Shown here: positions 1 through 8,100 of the stretch, in pieces
Layout: each line of letters begins with the position of its first letter
Numbering within the stretch: the first letter of the stretch is position 1
Source of the DNA: an uncultured Porphyromonadaceae bacterium
Lineage (GTDB): Bacteria > Bacteroidota > Bacteroidia > Bacteroidales > Muribaculaceae
NCBI GenBank assembly: GCA_947166165.1
Contig: CAMVDK010000099.1
Coordinates: forward strand, 1 to 10,469
Length of the DNA stretch: 10,469 nt
Direction of reading: 5' to 3'
The notes under the pieces: model-generated
Databases searched by the model: none
What the model was told of the DNA's origin: nothing
What the model saw: the letters and a program-made list of their open reading frames with translations, nothing else
Made by a program: the position numbers and the translations under genes

Positions 1-33
1 ACACTCTTTCCCTACACGACGCTCTTCCGATCT
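1..33. other. Illumina sequencing adapter (contamination)
   Basis: These 33 bases match the Illumina TruSeq read-1 adapter as I remember it, starting ACACTCTTTCCC and ending GCTCTTCCGATCT. The match is exact over the whole length and stops abruptly at base 33. This is library sequence, not genome, and it shows that the window start is the raw end of an assembled contig. Any reading frame running through it is meaningless. Confidence 0.98.
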
Positions 34-68
34 CAGCATCTGAGCCGCCCGCGAGTTCCATCCAACGC

Positions 69-112
69 CAGCACGGCACCGCGCCCCACCCACCCGACGC
101 GGTGCCGTGCTG
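69..112. terminator. Strong GC-rich hairpin, probable terminator of an upstream gene
   Basis: A perfect 15-base-pair stem joins 69-83 (CAGCACGGCACCGCG) to 98-112, with a 14-base loop rich in C. No T-run directly follows on either strand, although TTTTTT occurs at 143-148. The hairpin lies just inside the contig end and upstream of a promoter, so it most likely ends transcription of a gene lost beyond the contig edge. Its direction cannot be fixed. An RNA-processing or other structural role is also possible. Confidence 0.5.
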
Positions 113-170
113 CTATGCCAGGCAGAGCGGCCGGGCCACGACTTTTTTCCAGCCATTTTCGGCAGTATGC

Positions 171-201
171 TTTGCCAACTGGAAAAATCGCCTTAATTTT
201 G
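171..201 (+). promoter_or_regulatory. Bacteroidetes-type promoter for the CotH-like gene
   Basis: TTTG at 171-174, then 19 bases, then TAATTTTG at 194-201. This matches the known Bacteroidetes primary sigma-factor consensus (TTTG, 19-21 bases, TAnnTTTG). Transcription would start near 208-210, giving a leader of about 25 bases before the ATG at 235. No Shine-Dalgarno sequence is present in the leader, as is normal in this phylum. Confidence 0.75.
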
Positions 202-234
202 TGACCGCAATCACACCCCACCCATATCCAGCTG

Positions 235-1962
235 ATGAGAACACTGCTACACTGCCTCGTGCTGGCCCTCGTGGCTGCCCTTCCGTGCCAAGCCGGCATC
301 ACCATCGACGGCCTGCCCACCGTGGCCGACAGCAACAGCCACATGCTGCTGTGCTCGGCTCCCGCCTCATGGTTCGACAAGCCGCTCACCGCCACCATTG
401 CCTGCGATGAGCCCGGAGCCAAGCTCGCCGTCGACGGCACCACCGTGGCCGGCGGCACGGCATACGCCTTCGGCAGCATCGCGCAGAACCGCACCTTCAC
501 CGTGACAGTGACCACCGCGGCCGGCACTGCCACCCATCAGCTCGCCTTCACGCTGCTGCCCATCATCACCATCGACGGTGACTTCAACAGCGACTACCAC
601 CCCGCCACGCTGGCCGTGATTGAGCCTGGCGTGCCGACGGCGCTCACCCTGCCCGCCAAGGCCAAGTACCGCGGCGGCATCACCAACCAGCCCCACTCCC
701 ACAAGCACAACTTCCACGTCAAGCTGCTCGACGAGCAGGGCAACAAGGTGAACGTGCCGCTGCTGGGCCTGCGCGACGACAACAACTGGATTCTCGACGC
801 CGGCCAGATCGACATGGCCCGCATCCGCAACCACGTGGCCATGGACCTGTGGCGCGATTTCTCGGCCAAGCCCTACCATTTCGCCCACGAGACCAGCGCC
901 GTGAACGGCTCGCACAGCGCCTACGCCGAGCTCTTTGTCAACGGCAACTATCACGGCCTCTACTCACTCATGGAGGCCATCGACCGCAAACAGCTGCAGC
1001 TCAAAAAGTTCGACAGCCGTACCAAGGAGATTCACGGGCTGTTGTGGAAAAGCGTGTCGTGGGACAGCCCCGTGCGCATGTACGACGTGCCCGACACCTA
1101 CAACAACCTGCTCGACACCCTGGGCGGCATGACGCTCAAATATCCCGAGCTCGACGACGTGAGCCCCACCGACTGGGAACCGCTCTACAGCGCCGCCCAC
1201 TTTGTGGCATCGAGCAGCAACCGCGACTTCTGCAGCCATGTGGGCGAATACTTCGACCTGCCCGTGCTGCGCGACTACTACCTGCTGTGCCAGCTGCTCA
1301 AGGCCATCGACAACCGGGGCAAAAACATGTACTGGTTCATCCACGACATCGGCGCCGACCGCCGCATCAGCGTCACCCCCTGGGACCTCGATGCCACCGC
1401 CGGGCAATACTACACCGACTGGAACTCGTCGGACAAACGCCGCAGCGAGAACCCCAACCTAGCGATGGATATGAAGCACTACCTGTTCGACCGCCTCACC
1501 AGCCTGAACGCCGGCGGATTCTACGACCATGTCGTGGTGCGCTACCACCAGCTGCGCTCGTCCACATTCTCCCTGGCCAGCCTTCGCCAGCGCTACACCG
1601 CCCCGCTCGACATGCTCAAGCGCTCCGGCACCATCCTGCGCGAGCAGGCCCGCTGGAGCGGCGACAGCGACATCGCCTACCTCGAGCTCGACTTCGACGC
1701 CCAGCGCAAGCTGCTCCGCAGCTGGTTCGACAAGCGTCTGGCCTTCCTCGACGAGCAGTTTGCCCTGCCCGCCAATGCCGGCGACGTGGACGGCAACGGC
1801 ATCGCCGACATTGCCGACATGAACGCCATCCTGAACGTCATGACCAAGAAAGCGTCCGACCCCGACCTGGCCCTTCGCGCCGACATCGACGGCAGCGGCA
1901 TTGTCGACATCGACGACCTGAACATCGTCGTGGCCATCATGGTGCGCAAGTTCCACCGATGA
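235..1962 (+). CDS. Secreted CotH-kinase-like protein with C-terminal dockerin-type repeats
   Basis: A 575-residue exported protein. Residues 1-20 form a signal peptide (likely cut after PCQA). Residues 21-130 are a beta-rich N-terminal part with no firm identity. Residues 140-510 resemble the CotH family, atypical protein kinases named after Bacillus spore coat protein H: the RGGITNQ and KHNFHVKL segment (146-164) sits where CotH has its RGN...KKPY lysine region, followed by NNWILDA (183), the ELFVNGNYHGLYSLMEAID strand-helix block (231-250), AIDNRGKNMYWF (357-368) and TPWDLDA (381-387), whose aspartates match the metal-binding WDxD site. Residues 517-571 are two dockerin-type Ca-binding repeats (DVDGNGIADIADMN, DIDGSGIVDIDDLN). 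The start is set by the signal peptide and the promoter just upstream. CotH kinases can phosphorylate partner proteins outside the cytoplasm; the substrate here is unknown. The gene is probably transcribed alone. Confidence 0.85.
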   Translation: MRTLLHCLVLALVAALPCQAGITIDGLPTVADSNSHMLLCSAPASWFDKPLTATIACDEPGAKLAVDGTTVAGGTAYAFGSIAQNRTFTVTVTTAAGTATHQLAFTLLPIITIDGDFNSDYHPATLAVIEPGVPTALTLPAKAKYRGGITNQPHSHKHNFHVKLLDEQGNKVNVPLLGLRDDNNWILDAGQIDMARIRNHVAMDLWRDFSAKPYHFAHETSAVNGSHSAYAELFVNGNYHGLYSLMEAIDRKQLQLKKFDSRTKEIHGLLWKSVSWDSPVRMYDVPDTYNNLLDTLGGMTLKYPELDDVSPTDWEPLYSAAHFVASSSNRDFCSHVGEYFDLPVLRDYYLLCQLLKAIDNRGKNMYWFIHDIGADRRISVTPWDLDATAGQYYTDWNSSDKRRSENPNLAMDMKHYLFDRLTSLNAGGFYDHVVVRYHQLRSSTFSLASLRQRYTAPLDMLKRSGTILREQARWSGDSDIAYLELDFDAQRKLLRSWFDKRLAFLDEQFALPANAGDVDGNGIADIADMNAILNVMTKKASDPDLALRADIDGSGIVDIDDLNIVVAIMVRKFHR

Positions 1963-2001
1963 GGCCGCCCTATTGCCGCCACCCCATCAATAAGGGCACA
2001 A

Positions 2002-2037
2002 CAAAAAAGCCGTCCTCCCATCGCAGGCAGGCGGCTT
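2002..2037 (-). terminator. Rho-independent terminator for the minus-strand operon
   Basis: Read on the minus strand, AAGCCG (2037-2032) pairs with CGGCTT (2012-2007), with a further CCT/AGG pairing inside, and a run of T follows (about 2008-2002). This is the classic hairpin plus U-tract. On the plus strand only two T follow the stem, so it would serve the CotH-like gene weakly at best. It lies beyond the first mobile-element copy as seen from the SWIM gene, so that transcript must cross the element to reach it. Confidence 0.65.
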
Positions 2038-2040
2038 AAG

Positions 2041-2224
2041 TTGAGGTGGGTTCTATAAATTGCTGAAATGTAATGAATGGTTTTGGCCGCCTTGGGTTGC
2101 TTGCTGGCATCTTTTGTCTCAACTGCTTGAACCGTAGCCCGCTACTGCTTCGCGCAGCTTGAGCCAAAACCTGCTCAGCAATCAAGCCCAATTCGGCGCA
2201 AGCAATTTATAGAACCCACCTTGA
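2041..2224. mobile_element. MITE-like palindromic element, copy 1, with TTGA target duplication
   Basis: The 176-base element (2045-2220) starts with GGTGGGTTCTATAAATTGC (2045-2063) and ends with its exact reverse complement (2202-2220). It is flanked by TTGA on both sides (2041-2044 and 2221-2224), a 4-base target-site duplication. It has no coding capacity, so it must be moved by a transposase encoded elsewhere. Inside, GCCG/CGGC (2086-2089, 2194-2197), TTGGG and TTGCTG with CAGCAA and GCCCAA (2092-2106, 2176-2191), CTCAACTGC/GCAGCTTGAG (2118-2126, 2154-2163) and GTAG/CTAC (2134-2145) nest into one long hairpin. It is about 95% identical to the copy at 4841-5017. Confidence 0.9.
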
Positions 2225-2244
2225 AAAAAATGCTTGTTCACTCG

Positions 2245-4059
2245 TCACTTTTTCAATGGGGTTAGGATTTCCACCATGGCTCGACGCCGGGGGTAGGCGG
2301 CGCACAGGTGGGCGGCGAGGTCCTTGGCAATGGCGCGCCCTCCTTTCAGGTTGCGCATCACGCGCAAGGCGTCGGCCAGGTGCTCGTAGTGGTTGCGGCC
2401 CATGTTGCAGTCGGCATAGTCGCGGATGTCGTGGTCGAGCAGCGGTATCAGCTCGGCCGAGTGGGTTTTGCGCAGGTGGACGGCATAGTCCATGATGGTG
2501 TCGAGGCGGTTGTACTGCTGGTTGCTCACCATGGCCATTAGCTTGTCGAGGTCTTTCTCCTCGATGTAGATTTTGGCCAGCGAGTCGTTCGACAGGTTGT
2601 GTTCGCTGGCGAGCATCGCCGCCAGTTGGGCTTTCCACTGCTTAGCGGGAATGAGCTGCTTGAGCACGTGATAGTATTCCATGGCTTGGTAGCCGCTGCT
2701 CAAGAACAGCTGGCGCGCCACATCGACTTGTGCGGCGGTGTCGCCCATTAGGCCGAGCACCTTCATTTTGTGCTTGAGCCACTCACGTTCCCTTCCATAC
2801 GCCCCACTGCTCTGAGCCTGGCTGATGCCGGCGGCAATCACGCGCAGGGCGTCGGCATATCGGCCGGCGGCGATGAGTTCGCGCATGCGCAGCTCGCGCA
2901 CCCGGGGGACGCTGATAAACTCGTCGATGGTGGCTTCGCGCTCCTGGGTGCGACCCATCTTGCCGAGCAGATTGATTTTTTGCAGCACGTAGCCTTCACG
3001 CTGGTAGCTGGGTGCATTGGCAATCAAGTCGTTGAGCAGCGAGATAGTGTCGTCGCCGTTGAGCACTTTTTCCGATAGCCGCGTCACCAGGTCGCTGAAG
3101 TTGTAAAAGCCGTAGTTCTCGATTTCCGATGCGGTGAGTTCTTTCACGCGCGAAATGGTCTCGCGCCGTTGGCCTTCGTTGATTGATGGTGCGTCGATGG
3201 CCTTGAGGAGCAGGTCGCCGGCCGATTCGCAGGCGCAGCCAATGTCGGCATCATCGTCGTAAACCAAACTCTCGTCCATCATGTCGTCGATGGTGTCGAG
3301 CACCTCCATAGCGATGGTCACCGCCGCCCATGCGTTGCCGGCGAGCAGCAGTTTCTCGCCTTTCTCCACCAGTGCGCAGGCTTGGTTGGCCACCTCGTCC
3401 CAGTTGGTCTCGTCGTAGTAGTCGTTGTATCTCGTTCGATGCGTGTCCACACAGGCCTGGAGCGTTTGGTGCACCAAGCGGGCATAGTCGGTGTTGTTGG
3501 CTTTGCTGGGGTTGACGTAGCGCAGTTTGATGTGTCTCACCAGCGCATTTCGCAGTGCCGGGTCGCACCCCGCTCGCGAGCGCAGAAATTCGGCGAGGTC
3601 GTCTTTGTTGGCCACAGCGATGAGGCGTTCCAGTTCGTCATCAGCGTTGCTGTCGTCATCGTCGTCGTCATCGTCGTCGAGGATGACCTTGTAAATGGGG
3701 TCTTCGCTCACGAAGCCATCGTATTCATCGGAATCGTCAGCATCGTCGAAGTCATCGTCCTCGAAGTGGTCGCTGCCGTGCTGCGTGTCCAGTCCGCGCT
3801 CGCGCATGGCGAGCAGGGTGGCCACCACATGTTTGCACATCGTCCCGTCGTAGGGGCAGTCGCACGACCAGCTCAGGCCGCCGTTGCCGTGGATGGTGAC
3901 GTGCACGTTGTAGTCGTTGGTGCCGGCCACCTTGGCGTGCCACTCTCCGCCAGACGTTTTGCGCAGGCTGGTCACAGCGCCTCCCGCATGGTATTCCTCG
4001 CCCCGCCAGTAGATGCGCGACGGCACAAATGCCTGAAAATTGTCGAGTGTGATGCTCAT
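2245..4059 (-). CDS. SWIM zinc-finger protein with acidic linker and helical C-terminal part
   Basis: A 604-residue, probably cytoplasmic protein. The SWIM motif CxC-x6-CxH is complete: C66, C68, C75, H77 (SWSCDCPYDGTMCKH), within an N-terminal beta-rich stretch (MSITLDNF...). Residues 98-143 are very acidic and include nine aspartates in a row (128-136). The rest is helix-rich, with paired-helix segments such as LIAAGRYADALRVIAAGI that look TPR-like. SWIM domains bind zinc and are thought to mediate DNA or protein contacts; in bacteria they are often found near SWI2/SNF2 helicase genes, but none is present here. The start at 4059 is chosen because the open frame further upstream runs through the other gene and gives unnatural sequence. 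It is second in an operon, 55 bases after the stop of the upstream gene. The specific function is unknown. Confidence 0.8.
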   Translation of the reverse strand: MSITLDNFQAFVPSRIYWRGEEYHAGGAVTSLRKTSGGEWHAKVAGTNDYNVHVTIHGNGGLSWSCDCPYDGTMCKHVVATLLAMRERGLDTQHGSDHFEDDDFDDADDSDEYDGFVSEDPIYKVILDDDDDDDDDSNADDELERLIAVANKDDLAEFLRSRAGCDPALRNALVRHIKLRYVNPSKANNTDYARLVHQTLQACVDTHRTRYNDYYDETNWDEVANQACALVEKGEKLLLAGNAWAAVTIAMEVLDTIDDMMDESLVYDDDADIGCACESAGDLLLKAIDAPSINEGQRRETISRVKELTASEIENYGFYNFSDLVTRLSEKVLNGDDTISLLNDLIANAPSYQREGYVLQKINLLGKMGRTQEREATIDEFISVPRVRELRMRELIAAGRYADALRVIAAGISQAQSSGAYGREREWLKHKMKVLGLMGDTAAQVDVARQLFLSSGYQAMEYYHVLKQLIPAKQWKAQLAAMLASEHNLSNDSLAKIYIEEKDLDKLMAMVSNQQYNRLDTIMDYAVHLRKTHSAELIPLLDHDIRDYADCNMGRNHYEHLADALRVMRNLKGGRAIAKDLAAHLCAAYPRRRAMVEILTPLKK

Positions 4060-4114
4060 TGTGGGGATATGTTTGGCTTTTTGGGGAAATAAATGCCTGT
4101 TCTTGCTGCGATGG

Positions 4115-4693
4115 TCAGAAGGGGTCGGTGTTGACGACGTAGTCGAAGTTCTCGCCCAAGTGCTCGTGCAGTATGGGCAGGTAGTGGTCCAGCTCCTGCA
4201 TGTTGTTGGCCATGAGGAAGTGCTCACCGTTGCGCCCGAACTCCAGGTCGAGGGTGGCACAGGCGTCGGCCGGGTCGAGCATCATCTTGGCGATGGCGAA
4301 ATCCTTGTGCGGAGTGATGCCGGCTTTCTTGGCCCATTCCACACTGCCCCACACCCAGTTGTGGGCTTCTTCGTAGGTGATTTCTTGCAGGTCCAGTCTC
4401 TCGTCGATGCCATCGATGTAGTCCTCATACTCGAAGGGCTCAAGGCGCAGTTTGACGTGGGCGTCTTTCACCCCCAAGCAGAAGATGTCGACCAGAAAGA
4501 CTCCGAAGCTCATGCGCCCGCCGTTGTGCTGCCGGCTCACAATCACCATGCCTTCGCCACAGTCCTCTAAATCGCTGGTGATGTAGCATTTTCCTTTTTC
4601 GAGCTTGCGAGCTGCCCCGCTGAGCAGATATTTGGCCGGCGACAGGTGCTGCGCACCGCCGCCAGGCTTGTTGCTTTTCTTTTTCTTTGCCAT
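4115..4693 (-). CDS. Conserved-looking protein of unknown function, first gene of the SWIM operon
   Basis: A 192-residue protein without signal peptide or membrane segment. It opens with a lysine-rich tail (MAKKKKSNK), then LSPAKYLLSGAARKLEKGKCYITSD, a beta-rich stretch (GMVIVSRQHNGGRMSFGVFLVDIFCLGVKD), an acidic EPFEYEDYIDGIDE segment and ITYEEAHNWVWGSVEWAKKAGITPHKDF. I have an impression of similar blocks in other Bacteroidetes hypothetical proteins but cannot name the family. The start at 4693 lies about 22 bases after the expected transcription start of a good promoter, and no better start exists. Transcription with the SWIM gene is likely (55-base gap, no terminator or promoter seen), so the two products may act together. 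An enzymatic role is not supported by any motif I can see. Confidence 0.75.
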   Translation of the reverse strand: MAKKKKSNKPGGGAQHLSPAKYLLSGAARKLEKGKCYITSDLEDCGEGMVIVSRQHNGGRMSFGVFLVDIFCLGVKDAHVKLRLEPFEYEDYIDGIDERLDLQEITYEEAHNWVWGSVEWAKKAGITPHKDFAIAKMMLDPADACATLDLEFGRNGEHFLMANNMQELDHYLPILHEHLGENFDYVVNTDPF

Positions 4694-4722
4694 AAGTTAT
4701 TCTTGGTTCTTGATTCAAAATG

Positions 4723-4754
4723 CAAAGTTACTTCAAATCGGGCAATGTTCCAAA
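4723..4754 (-). promoter_or_regulatory. Bacteroidetes-type promoter for the SWIM operon
   Basis: On the minus strand TTTG (4754-4751) is followed by exactly 20 bases and TAACTTTG (4730-4723), a full match to the phylum's consensus. Transcription would start near 4715, with a leader of about 22 bases to the ATG at 4693. The second mobile-element copy starts 87 bases upstream of the TTTG box, so it leaves this promoter intact. Confidence 0.75.
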
Positions 4755-4836
4755 TAAAACTTATTGTGCCTCTCCGGTGATCTTTCAGCCTTATGGCATT
4801 CGCTTTCGCTGAACGGTAGAGTTGCAATGCGGGTTA

Positions 4837-5021
4837 ATAAGGTGGGTTCTATAAATTGCAAAAAAGTAATGAATGGTTTTGGCCGTCTTGGGCCAGCTTG
4901 CTGGCATCTTTTGTCTCAACTGCTTGAACCGTAGCCCGCTACTGCTTTGCGCAGCTTGAGCCAAAACCTGCTCAGCAATCAAGCCCAATTCGGCGCAAGC
5001 AATTTATAGAACCCACCATAA
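4837..5021. mobile_element. MITE-like palindromic element, copy 2, with ATAA target duplication
   Basis: The 177-base element (4841-5017) has the same 19-base terminal inverted repeats (4841-4859 and 4999-5017) as the copy at 2045-2220 and lies in the same orientation. It is flanked by ATAA on both sides (4837-4840 and 5018-5021), a different 4-base duplication, so it is an independent insertion. Differences from copy 1 are few: a short patch next to the left terminal repeat (4860-4865), C/T at 4886, two substitutions plus one inserted base near 4893-4895, and C/T at 4948. It sits between divergent promoters in the intergenic region 4694-5175. Confidence 0.9.
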
Positions 5022-5081
5022 AAATTCATACTGTTAATATATTTTAACTAAGCAATGCCGTGTGTTTTGGTTTGTTAGTTG

Positions 5082-5089
5082 TAATTTTG
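5082..5089 (+). promoter_or_regulatory. Possible -7 promoter element of the BspA-like gene
   Basis: TAATTTTG matches the Bacteroidetes -7 consensus TAnnTTTG. No TTTG lies at the expected 19-21 bases upstream (the nearest, at 5066-5069, is 12 bases away), so the match is only half. It would give a leader of roughly 80 bases before the ATG at 5176. The intergenic stretch is AT-rich and other weak candidates exist, such as TATTCTTG at 5100-5107. Confidence 0.4.
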
Positions 5090-5175
5090 AGGCGAAACAT
5101 ATTCTTGTGCTTGCTGTTTTATATGGCCTGCACTTTTGACAGATAATTATTCACCGAACAACGACGATAACCACT

Positions 5176-8100
5176 ATGAAAAAGCTTCTACTGTTCATCA
5201 TGAGTGCGATGGTGGCGATAGCCGCCAGCGCCGACTTTGTCTATGGCGACTTCACATTCAATGTGCAGTCTGACGGCACGGCCACCATTTTTGGCTTCAA
5301 GAGTGGCTACACGGGCAATCCCACATCTATCACCATTCCGGGCTACGTCTTTGACTCCAGTGTCCAAAAGTACTTCCAGGTGAAAACGATAGGCCCCTCG
5401 GCATTCCACGACAAGACCTCGCTGCAAAGAGTCACCATTGAGTATGGTGTAGAGAACATTCACCAGTCGGCTTTCAACGGCTGTACGAGCCTGAATATTG
5501 TCGATTTGCCGAGCAGCATCAAGCGGATTGACAATTATGCCTTCTACAAAGCGCCCATCACCATGATTAATTGCGCTGCCGAGACGATGCCCACCATCAG
5601 CAGCAACGCGTTCTACGGCCTGGCTGCGGTGAGTGGCTCGCGCTACTGGACGTGCGCCACCCCCGACGGAATGACGGCAGCCAACGCGGTGAGTCTGATC
5701 ACCAGCAACTTCACCACGCAGTGGAGCCACACGGCCGCCGATTTCCATAACCATGTGATGGGCCGGAACTCCGACGGTAACCTGTATGACGTATATATGA
5801 ACGTCACCCAGGGTTGGGATCCAGCCACGCAAAGCTACGGGCGGGTGAAGCTGCTGGGAGCCAATGCACGCGCCAGCGCCACCAACAAGACGCTCAAAAT
5901 CGGCTATAACGAGAGTTATGTGCAAGGACTCGGCCACTACTACGTAACGCGCATCGACAAATCGATGCGGTACCGCTGCTCGACCATCGAGACGCTCGAC
6001 ATGAGCGAGACCAACAAGATTGACACCATCAGCGACTACGCTTTCTTCGGTTGCACGTCGCTGACCAAAGCTATCCTGAGCGCCAAGATCATCGGGCTTA
6101 ACGCGTTTGCCGGCTGTTCCAACTTGAAAACGCTTCGGCTCTATGGCTCCAACGAGACCAGCCAGGGTGTGCAGAAGCTGGGTGTGACCTGTTTCACCAG
6201 GACGGCCGTGCAGAACGTCTACATCCCCGCCTCGCTCACCACCTACGGCTATGGTGCGTTCGCGTTCTGCGGCAGTCTGACCCAGTTCACCGTGAGTTCG
6301 TCGAACAGCTACTTCGCCACCCACTCGTCCACGCCCAACTGCCTCTACAGCAAGGACAAGACCTTGCTCCACCAGTTGGGGGCTGGCACCACCTCCATGT
6401 CCGGCCCGCTCGGCGACTGCATGCCCAATGCGCTGACCGCCATCGCCAACTATGCCATGGCAGGCTCCAAGCTCACCACGGTCGACATCCCCTACGGCGT
6501 GACGTTCATTGGCACCAATGTCTTCAACAGCATGCCTAATGTGACGACCATCCGCATTCCCAGTTCGGTGGCCATGATCCAGACGGCCACCTTCGACGGC
6601 CTGTCGACCACCACGCTCAAGCACCTGCACTTCAACCTGAAGACGGTGCCGGCGAGCCTGCAGTACGCCACCGTGTTCTCCTCGCTGCCCTCGGGGGTGA
6701 CGCTGCACGTGCCCCTGTGGCGCACCGGGCACTATCAAAACGCATCGTGGTGGTCGCCCAGCAATGGCTGGAAGACCAAGTTCACTGGCGGCGTGGTCGA
6801 GGACGCCTACGACTTCGACTTCATCAAGTATGCCTCAGGCTCGACCACCTACGTCGACTACACACTGCGCTACACCGTAAGCAGCACCCAGAGCTACACC
6901 GACACCTACGTGCAGTCGTCGCCCGTCAACGGCCAGCTGACGGTGGTGGGATCGGTGATTGGCGCCGACGACTTCAACGGCACTGTCAACTTTCCCAAAA
7001 CGGTGTCGCATCGCGGCAAGACCTACATGATTACCGAGGTGCAACGCGAGGTGTTCCGCAACAAGTCAACCATCAAGAAGGTCACTGGCGGTGATGCCAT
7101 CAGGATCATCGGTGCCAAGGCGTTCGCCGGACTGTCGAGATGCACAAGTTTTGAAATCCCCCGCCCCGTGGAATTCTGCGACTCGGCACTATATGGCTGT
7201 GCCACACCAATCTACTATCTGGGCGATCGCTTGACACGTATTGGAAAAAGTGCGCTCGTCGGTACCGGCCTAGAGGATGTCGCCATACCTAATACAGTGA
7301 CCGAAATTGACGACCACGCATTCGACGGTGTCGGTCTTCGAAGCCTCGCACTCGGCAATGGTCTGAAACGCATTGGAGCTTACGCTTTTCACCGTAACTT
7401 GTTGGGCGGAGTGCGATACAGTTTACCAACTTGTTTGGAAGAGATTGGCGACTGCGCTTTCTATGGCTGGACGGGGCTCCAACTGATCATCAACCGCACC
7501 GAGAAGACTAAAATCGGCAATGAGATATTCGCTATGTACGATAGTTCCAAAGATGTGATCTACGCACCGCTGAACCAATACCGTGACATCGAGAACCAGA
7601 CTCGCTCGTGGCTGAGCAACCCAGAGAACAACCGCCACCTGCTGCCCTGCTACAGACCAACCACCAGGTTTTCGTTGATTTCGATTCCCATGGACGCCAA
7701 TCTGCAGATTCCCGACTATTGCGTTTGCTATTATGTCGATGGTTATGACCGGACTGATAAGCAGTTTACCTTTACTGCATTGAAGTCCGACCGCAGCATT
7801 CCGAGTAACACGGGAATCATGTTCTGTGGAGACCCTGGAGATCTCTACTTGTTCAATCAACCTCCTGCCAATATAATGGTCAACACGCCGGTAGTCAACT
7901 ACCTCGTCGCTCCGCAAGGCGATTCGCAATTCTTCGCCACCAGTCAAGGAAGCGGAGCTGTGTATACTCTTGACGGAACGGCGAAAAAATTCTACTTGCG
8001 CGATTTGACGGTCTACAGTGGCGGAGCAGCGCTGCGTATTCCGCAGTCGCTGTTCGGCACCACACCGCCTTCGAGCGTGGACCTGGGAAGTGCCCTGATC

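Noticed and set aside
849..2039. Long overlapping plus-strand frame in the CotH-like gene
   Set aside because: Very rich in Arg, Pro, His and Ala, with no recognisable domain. It is the shadow frame of a GC-rich gene with strong C/G preference at third positions.
3652..3690. Tandem GTC/ATC repeat as a regulatory microsatellite
   Set aside because: It is coding sequence for the aspartate run of the SWIM protein, and mixed Asp codons with no frame change are seen. It is only a low-complexity acidic linker.
4060..4260. Upstream extension of the SWIM gene to a start at 4260 (671 residues)
   Set aside because: The extra residues lie in an alternative frame of the upstream gene and look like out-of-frame sequence (Ser/Thr/Trp-rich, no domain). 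The ATG at 4059 gives a natural N terminus.
4791..4988. Small minus-strand frame across element copy 2
   Set aside because: It begins in intergenic sequence and runs through the palindromic element. The equivalent frame is not preserved as a gene in copy 1, so it is not a transposase remnant.
2041..5021. Composite transposon formed by the two element copies
   Set aside because: Each copy has its own different 4-base duplication and no transposase is present between them; the outer flanks (TTGA and ATAA) do not match each other.
5188..6738. 516-codon antisense open frame under the BspA-like gene
   Set aside because: It is the reverse shadow of a gene with clear signal peptide and repeats. 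The translated product has no domain and no promoter match was noted.
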